A stretch of 64,000 bases of DNA, taken from positions 1 to 64,000 of the forward strand of contig JAKAWX010000004.1 of the NCBI GenBank assembly GCA_021816865.1, read 5' to 3'. This DNA is from Thermoplasmata archaeon. GTDB taxonomy: Archaea; Thermoplasmatota; Thermoplasmata; Lutacidiplasmatales; UBA184. Of this stretch, positions 60,377 through 64,000 are shown one piece after another. The notes beneath the pieces were generated by a model that worked only from the letters and a program-made list of their open reading frames with translations, made no database searches and was not told the DNA's origin. How positions within the stretch are numbered: the stretch's first letter is position 1; each line of letters begins with the position of its first letter. Position numbers and translations under genes: made by a program.

Positions 60377-61333
60377 CTAGCCGCTCGTCAGCATCGTCGC
60401 CCGGACGCCGCCCTTTACGAGGTCGACCACCGCCCCGAGCAGCGTTCCCTCGGTGTACGCGCTTCCAGGGTTTATGGCGGGCGTTCTCCCTAGGGTGACG
60501 GACCCTTTGGATTCGTGGATGTGGCCGTGGAGACCGAGGAGCGGCTGGTGGCGCTCGATCGCCGAGCGCACCGAGGTCGATCCCACGTGGACCATGTCCG
60601 GCTCACCGCCCGGGGCCATCACTTTCGTAAGGTTCTCGTCGAGGCGGGGCGCGAGGTCGAGGGGGGTGTTGTGCGGCGGGACGTGGAGGTTGAAGACGGC
60701 CTGTCGGGGGTCCTCGAGGCGGGCCACGCCGTCGTCGATCCGTCGTGCGATCTCCTCCTCGGAGAGCTCCCGGTTCGTTCGCCAGGGCGTCACGTTCGAG
60801 TAGGGGAGCGTGAGGAGCTCGTGGTGGTCGTCGAGCCTCAGGACCTCGCGGTCCGTGAGCTCGGCGAATCCGTCGGAGGCGATCACGTCCTCCATCGGCG
60901 TGAAGTCGTCGTTCCCCAGGCCGAGCAGGAGCCGGGACCCTCCGCCCGCCATCCGCTCCTTCGCCCAGTCGAGCCACCGGCGCAGCTCGCCGAGCTCGAG
61001 CTCGAGGAAGACCCGGTCGGCCCTCGTCCGGTCCTCGAGGAGCGCCGACCACTCGGCCCGAGTCGTGCGGAAGGGGATTGTCGCGGAGTCCCGCAGCCAC
61101 TCCTCGAGCCTCGCGACCTCGTCCGCCGAGCGCCCGGTGCGCGTCTCCCCCTCGACCGTGACGCTGTAGCCGCCGTCCTCCTCGAAGAGGGGCGTCATCG
61201 TTTTCGCCGCGATGTCGCCGCCGACGACCAGCACATCGGCCCGGTAGACCCGGGCCGCGTTCACGAACTTGCGGAAACAGATCGAGGAACCGTGGATATC
61301 GGCGACGAAGAAGACCCGGGTCGGCCGTGCCAT
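60377..61333 (-). CDS. Calcineurin-like metallophosphoesterase
   Basis: A 318-aa two-metal phosphoesterase. Motifs are FFVADIHGSSICFRKF (DxH), VLVVGGDIAAK (GGD), LLLGLGNDDF (GNxD variant of GNHD), FNLHVPPHNTP and GLHGHIHESKG (GHxH), all in family order. A charged insertion (about 50-110) separates the first blocks. Substrates in this family include nucleotides and phosphodiesters; none can be assigned. The 3' end is 6 bp from the convergent nucleotidyltransferase-like gene. ATG 61333 is the natural start, just ahead of ARPTRVFFVAD. Confidence 0.9.
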   Translation of the reverse strand: MARPTRVFFVADIHGSSICFRKFVNAARVYRADVLVVGGDIAAKTMTPLFEEDGGYSVTVEGETRTGRSADEVARLEEWLRDSATIPFRTTRAEWSALLEDRTRADRVFLELELGELRRWLDWAKERMAGGGSRLLLGLGNDDFTPMEDVIASDGFAELTDREVLRLDDHHELLTLPYSNVTPWRTNRELSEEEIARRIDDGVARLEDPRQAVFNLHVPPHNTPLDLAPRLDENLTKVMAPGGEPDMVHVGSTSVRSAIERHQPLLGLHGHIHESKGSVTLGRTPAINPGSAYTEGTLLGAVVDLVKGGVRATMLTSG

Positions 61334-61454
61334 CGATGCCCCTCGAAGCGCGGGCCGCAGCCGGCGACCGATTATGAGACTATCCGAACCCGTGATCGTC
61401 GGGAAGTGACGCGGGGGGCCGCCCCTCCCCTCCGAGGGGCCGGCTCGGGCTGCG

Positions 61455-63815
61455 TCAGGTCGAGCGGACGAAGATCGAACCGTCAAGCTCGAACAGTCGA
61501 CCCGGCACGGCGGGGGTCGTGAGGCCGAGGGTGACGTCCCCGGGATGGTCGATGGGAACTGCGCCCGAGATGGCCGCGAACGTGACGGCGACCGTCATCG
61601 GGGCATGGGCGACGACCACCGACGTCGGCGAGCCGGAGGCCGTGTACCCCGGCACGGCGCCGAGGGCGTAGGCATACGTGCCGTTCGGGGTCCAGAACGT
61701 GAGGGTGGAGAGCGTGGACGATTCCGTCACGCCCCTCAGACCGACCGACCACGCCGTCCCCGCCGCGAGGCCGGTCTCCTGGAACGTCACGAGATACGCG
61801 TGGACGAACGTGACCGGGACCGTCGTCCCGGAAGCCGAGAGGCTGACGTATCCGGCCGGCTTCTTGGGGGACATGTCGGGCACGGGGCCGACGACCCAGC
61901 TGTACTTCGCAGCCGGAAGATAGAACGTGAGGGTGGCCGTCGAGGAGCTCGCGAGGGACCCTCCTACCGTCACGGACCATTCTGTCCCTACCGGAAGGCC
62001 CGTCTCGGCGAAAGTGAGCGAGGCGCCCGAGCCGACGGTCAGGGTGGTGGTGGCCGAGGCGGACCGGCCCAAGGAATCTGTGACCGTCACGCCGATCGAG
62101 TACGTTCCCCCGGCGGAGGGCGTGCACGGTAGGGACGCGGTATTGGCGCTCAGGCAGCCGGGCGGAAGCCCGGAGTAGGCGTACTGAAGACCTCCGGAGC
62201 CGCCCGAGGCCGTGACCTCCAGTACAGCGGTGCCCCCGACGGAGACGGAGGCGGGGACCGCGATGAACGACGAGACGACCGGCGCTCCGGGGGTGAAGGT
62301 AACGCCGACCGACACGGCCGAGCCGGCGACGCCGACCGTTCCCGACTCGGGCAGGACGGTATATCCCGACACGGGGCCGACCGTGAACGTATAGTTACCG
62401 TTGGCCAACGAGAACGTGATCGAGGTCGACGACGAGGACCCCGCGACGCCCCCGAGCGTCACCGACCACGTCGTCCCGGGGGGGAGCCCCGTCTCTCGGA
62501 ACGACACCGGGTACCACGGGGCGAAGAGAGCGACTTCGGTGAGGTTCGAGTTCATCGTGACCGTGGGCGAGGAGGTTGAACCCGTGTAGCTGCCGATTCC
62601 GGTCCCCCGCCAGCCGGCGAACCCGTAGCCGCTCGCGGGGCTCTCCGACAATGTCACCGAGCTCCCCGCCGGGTAGGTTCCGGACGGCGGCAAGACGGAT
62701 CCGCCCGCCGCCGGTGTCGCAGCGGTCGACAGCGTGTACGTGGCTCCCGAACCGCCGCACGACGGGTTGTTGAAGAACGCCTTCAGCGGCGGGTACGTTG
62801 TCCACGAGTCATGATGGCCGGTGTGGCCGAGACCGAGCAGCCACTCGGTCGTCGTCAGAAGGGAGAAGAGCGAGTACGGCGCGGCCGACGTGTAGTGAGG
62901 GGTCGCGCACGGTCCGACCGCCGCGGTGTAAACGATGCCGCCTCCGGTCGTATTCATGTACCCGCGCGTGTCGCTCAAGTTCGCCTCGTCGTACGTGATC
63001 AGAAAGGCGGTCGACCGGACCCAGGAAGCGCTGCTGTTGAGGATGGGGGAGAGGAAGCCTCGAAGCCACGCGTCTCCGCAGCTCACGAGCGTCTCCCACG
63101 CGGCGCCCGAGCACAGATTGTGGGCATCGTGCGTCTGGTTCGGCACGATAAGGGCGTAACTCGGCATCGTCCCGGCCGCGAGGTCCGTGGACAGGGGCCC
63201 GAACCCGACGTCGTGGCTGTCGCAATAGGACGCGGGGTTCCGGACGTCCTGGTACCACGCGAACGGATTGTGACCCGAGTTGTAGGGCGCGGTGTGCGAC
63301 GGCGAGATCGCGTCGCACGGCTTCGGCATCGACTCCTCGAACGACATCCACGATAGGCCCGCGGCCGCGGTGAGGTCGGCGAGGTTGGACGTGGAATACT
63401 CCTTCAGCGCTGTCCACGTGTTCCCGGAAGTGATCGCGAAGTAGTCCCCGTTCGAGCCGTGCTTGGGCGAGTAGGTCTGCGACGCGTACGCGTACTGGTT
63501 CGCGAGGTACCTTTGGTAGCTCCCGTTCTGAAGCACCCACGAGGCGTTCGCGTTCTCCATCATGATGACCACCACGTGCTGGACCGGGGTCGGAAACGTC
63601 GCGGCAGGGGCGAGCGCGGACGGGAGGGCGGGGGACTGGGAGGCGTACGGGAGCGCCCCGGCGTTGCCCAGGGCTAGAACGACGGTGCTCGTGACCGCGA
63701 GGAGGGCGATCGAGAAGACCCAGAAGAAGCGCCACCGATTGGTGGTCGCCACCGCTCTCGCGGCCCAAGGTCGACGTTGCCTCGGCGGCGGGCGAATCCG
63801 CCCCGGCGCGAACAC
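61455..63815 (-). CDS. Large membrane-anchored phosphoesterase with ETGLPxGTxWSV repeats
   Basis: A 786-aa surface protein. A basic N-terminus leads to one membrane helix (about 29-50). The PF04185 phosphoesterase domain (about 75-350) has HVVVIMMENANASWVL, DAISPSHTAPY, LIVPNQTHDAHNLC, FLITYDEANLSD and LLTTTEWLLGLGHTGHHD. A Ser/Thr/Gly-rich tail follows, with three units of a surface repeat: VSFRETGLPPGTTWSVTLGG, LTFAETGLPVGTEWSVTVGG and VTFQETGLAAGTAWSVGLRG. Between them is a PKD-like domain (about 515-600). The repeat is known from thermopsin-like and other surface proteins of Thermoplasmatota. Start GTG 63815 lies about 42-48 nt from CTTAAAA (63857-63863). Confidence 0.85.
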   Translation of the reverse strand: MFAPGRIRPPPRQRRPWAARAVATTNRWRFFWVFSIALLAVTSTVVLALGNAGALPYASQSPALPSALAPAATFPTPVQHVVVIMMENANASWVLQNGSYQRYLANQYAYASQTYSPKHGSNGDYFAITSGNTWTALKEYSTSNLADLTAAAGLSWMSFEESMPKPCDAISPSHTAPYNSGHNPFAWYQDVRNPASYCDSHDVGFGPLSTDLAAGTMPSYALIVPNQTHDAHNLCSGAAWETLVSCGDAWLRGFLSPILNSSASWVRSTAFLITYDEANLSDTRGYMNTTGGGIVYTAAVGPCATPHYTSAAPYSLFSLLTTTEWLLGLGHTGHHDSWTTYPPLKAFFNNPSCGGSGATYTLSTAATPAAGGSVLPPSGTYPAGSSVTLSESPASGYGFAGWRGTGIGSYTGSTSSPTVTMNSNLTEVALFAPWYPVSFRETGLPPGTTWSVTLGGVAGSSSSTSITFSLANGNYTFTVGPVSGYTVLPESGTVGVAGSAVSVGVTFTPGAPVVSSFIAVPASVSVGGTAVLEVTASGGSGGLQYAYSGLPPGCLSANTASLPCTPSAGGTYSIGVTVTDSLGRSASATTTLTVGSGASLTFAETGLPVGTEWSVTVGGSLASSSTATLTFYLPAAKYSWVVGPVPDMSPKKPAGYVSLSASGTTVPVTFVHAYLVTFQETGLAAGTAWSVGLRGVTESSTLSTLTFWTPNGTYAYALGAVPGYTASGSPTSVVVAHAPMTVAVTFAAISGAVPIDHPGDVTLGLTTPAVPGRLFELDGSIFVRST

Positions 63816-63856
63816 ACTCTTCCCCGCAGCGGGTGGATGCGCAACTTCCGGCGGTG

Positions 63857-63863
63857 TTTTAAG
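63857..63863 (-). promoter_or_regulatory. TATA box of the large phosphoesterase gene
   Basis: On the minus strand CTTAAAA lies 42-48 nt ahead of GTG 63815, with an expected start of transcription near 63835. The remaining 63864-64000 shows no gene. Confidence 0.45.
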
Positions 63864-64000
63864 CGTTCCGCCATGGGCCGGATTCCGCGGGCCCGGCCCG
63901 GAGTCCCTTACCGGTTTGGGGTCGGGCTTCGCCGACTCGCTGCGTACGTAGGGAGGCGGAAAGCACGGCGCACCCGCCCTGCGCGACGGACCAAACGACC

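Noticed and set aside
63864-64000. Further gene at the right edge
   Set aside because: Only a short Gly/Arg frame is visible with no start context; any divergent gene would lie beyond the window.

Overview
The window is a compact, gene-dense piece of a high-GC archaeal chromosome. Archaeal signatures run throughout: GatDE amidotransferase, glycerol-1-phosphate dehydrogenase (archaeal lipids), Spt5 next to SecE and L11, an MptE-type pterin kinase, Hel308, an Orc1/Cdc6 paralogue, UPF0179 and HVO_0476-type proteins, tRNA genes with insertions, and TATA boxes about 25-30 nt ahead of many start codons (many genes look leaderless). FtsZ, SMC-ScpA-ScpB, sedolisin-type S53 peptidase, surface proteins with ETGLPxGTxWSV repeats and a group-3b-like hydrogenase point to a high-GC member of the Thermoplasmatota. 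This placement is inferred; there is no rRNA in the window.

Layout. 1-4.4 kb: tRNA-Arg, gatD-gatE, a HAD phosphatase and a small zinc protein. 4.4-6.3 kb: small membrane protein and an MFS transporter. 6.36-13.85 kb: one long minus-strand NiFe-hydrogenase locus (hydB, cNMP-binding protein, hydG, hydD, hydA, maturation protease, HypA, HypC, DMT transporter, DUF6390). 14.0-14.6 kb: Hsp20 with an operator-like promoter and a hairpin/poly-T terminator. 14.6-17.8 kb: ftsZ-secE-spt5-rpl11-hypothetical operon. 17.8-24.1 kb: MptE, a multi-membrane glycosyltransferase-like protein, small conserved proteins, YjbQ, isocitrate dehydrogenase-like protein and MscS. 24.1-30.7 kb: degenerate Orc1/Cdc6, Hel308, acyl-CoA dehydrogenase and NFACT/RqcH. 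30.5-39.7 kb: HVO_0476-like protein, GT2, tRNA-Pro, UPF0179, egsA, queE, leuS, dcd, MEMO and HIT. 39.8-47.4 kb: secreted S53 peptidase and the scpB-scpA-smc condensin operon. 47.4-49.9 kb: the only loose region, with a SWIM-bearing DDE transposase and about 950 bp of apparently decayed sequence. 49.9-56.1 kb: small-molecule and nucleotide metabolism genes. 56.1-63.8 kb: two membrane-anchored PF04185 phosphoesterases flanking an APC permease, a nucleotidyltransferase-like protein and a metallophosphoesterase.

How the parts fit. The hydrogenase locus encodes the four catalytic and electron-transfer subunits plus two accessory maturation factors and the protease; HypB, D, E and F must lie elsewhere. 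The ftsZ-secE-spt5-rpl11 block couples division, secretion, transcription elongation and translation genes. The SMC block is a bacterial-style condensin. Most likely to reward follow-up: tRNA-Arg and tRNA-Pro both carry about 30-nt insertions at the same D-loop position; an Orc1/Cdc6 paralogue lacks the Walker A lysine and lies beside an AT-rich island that shares an 11-bp word and a 9-bp TATA word with the hsp20 promoter; Spt5 carries a roughly 185-residue N-terminal addition; and HypA lacks its zinc ribbon.
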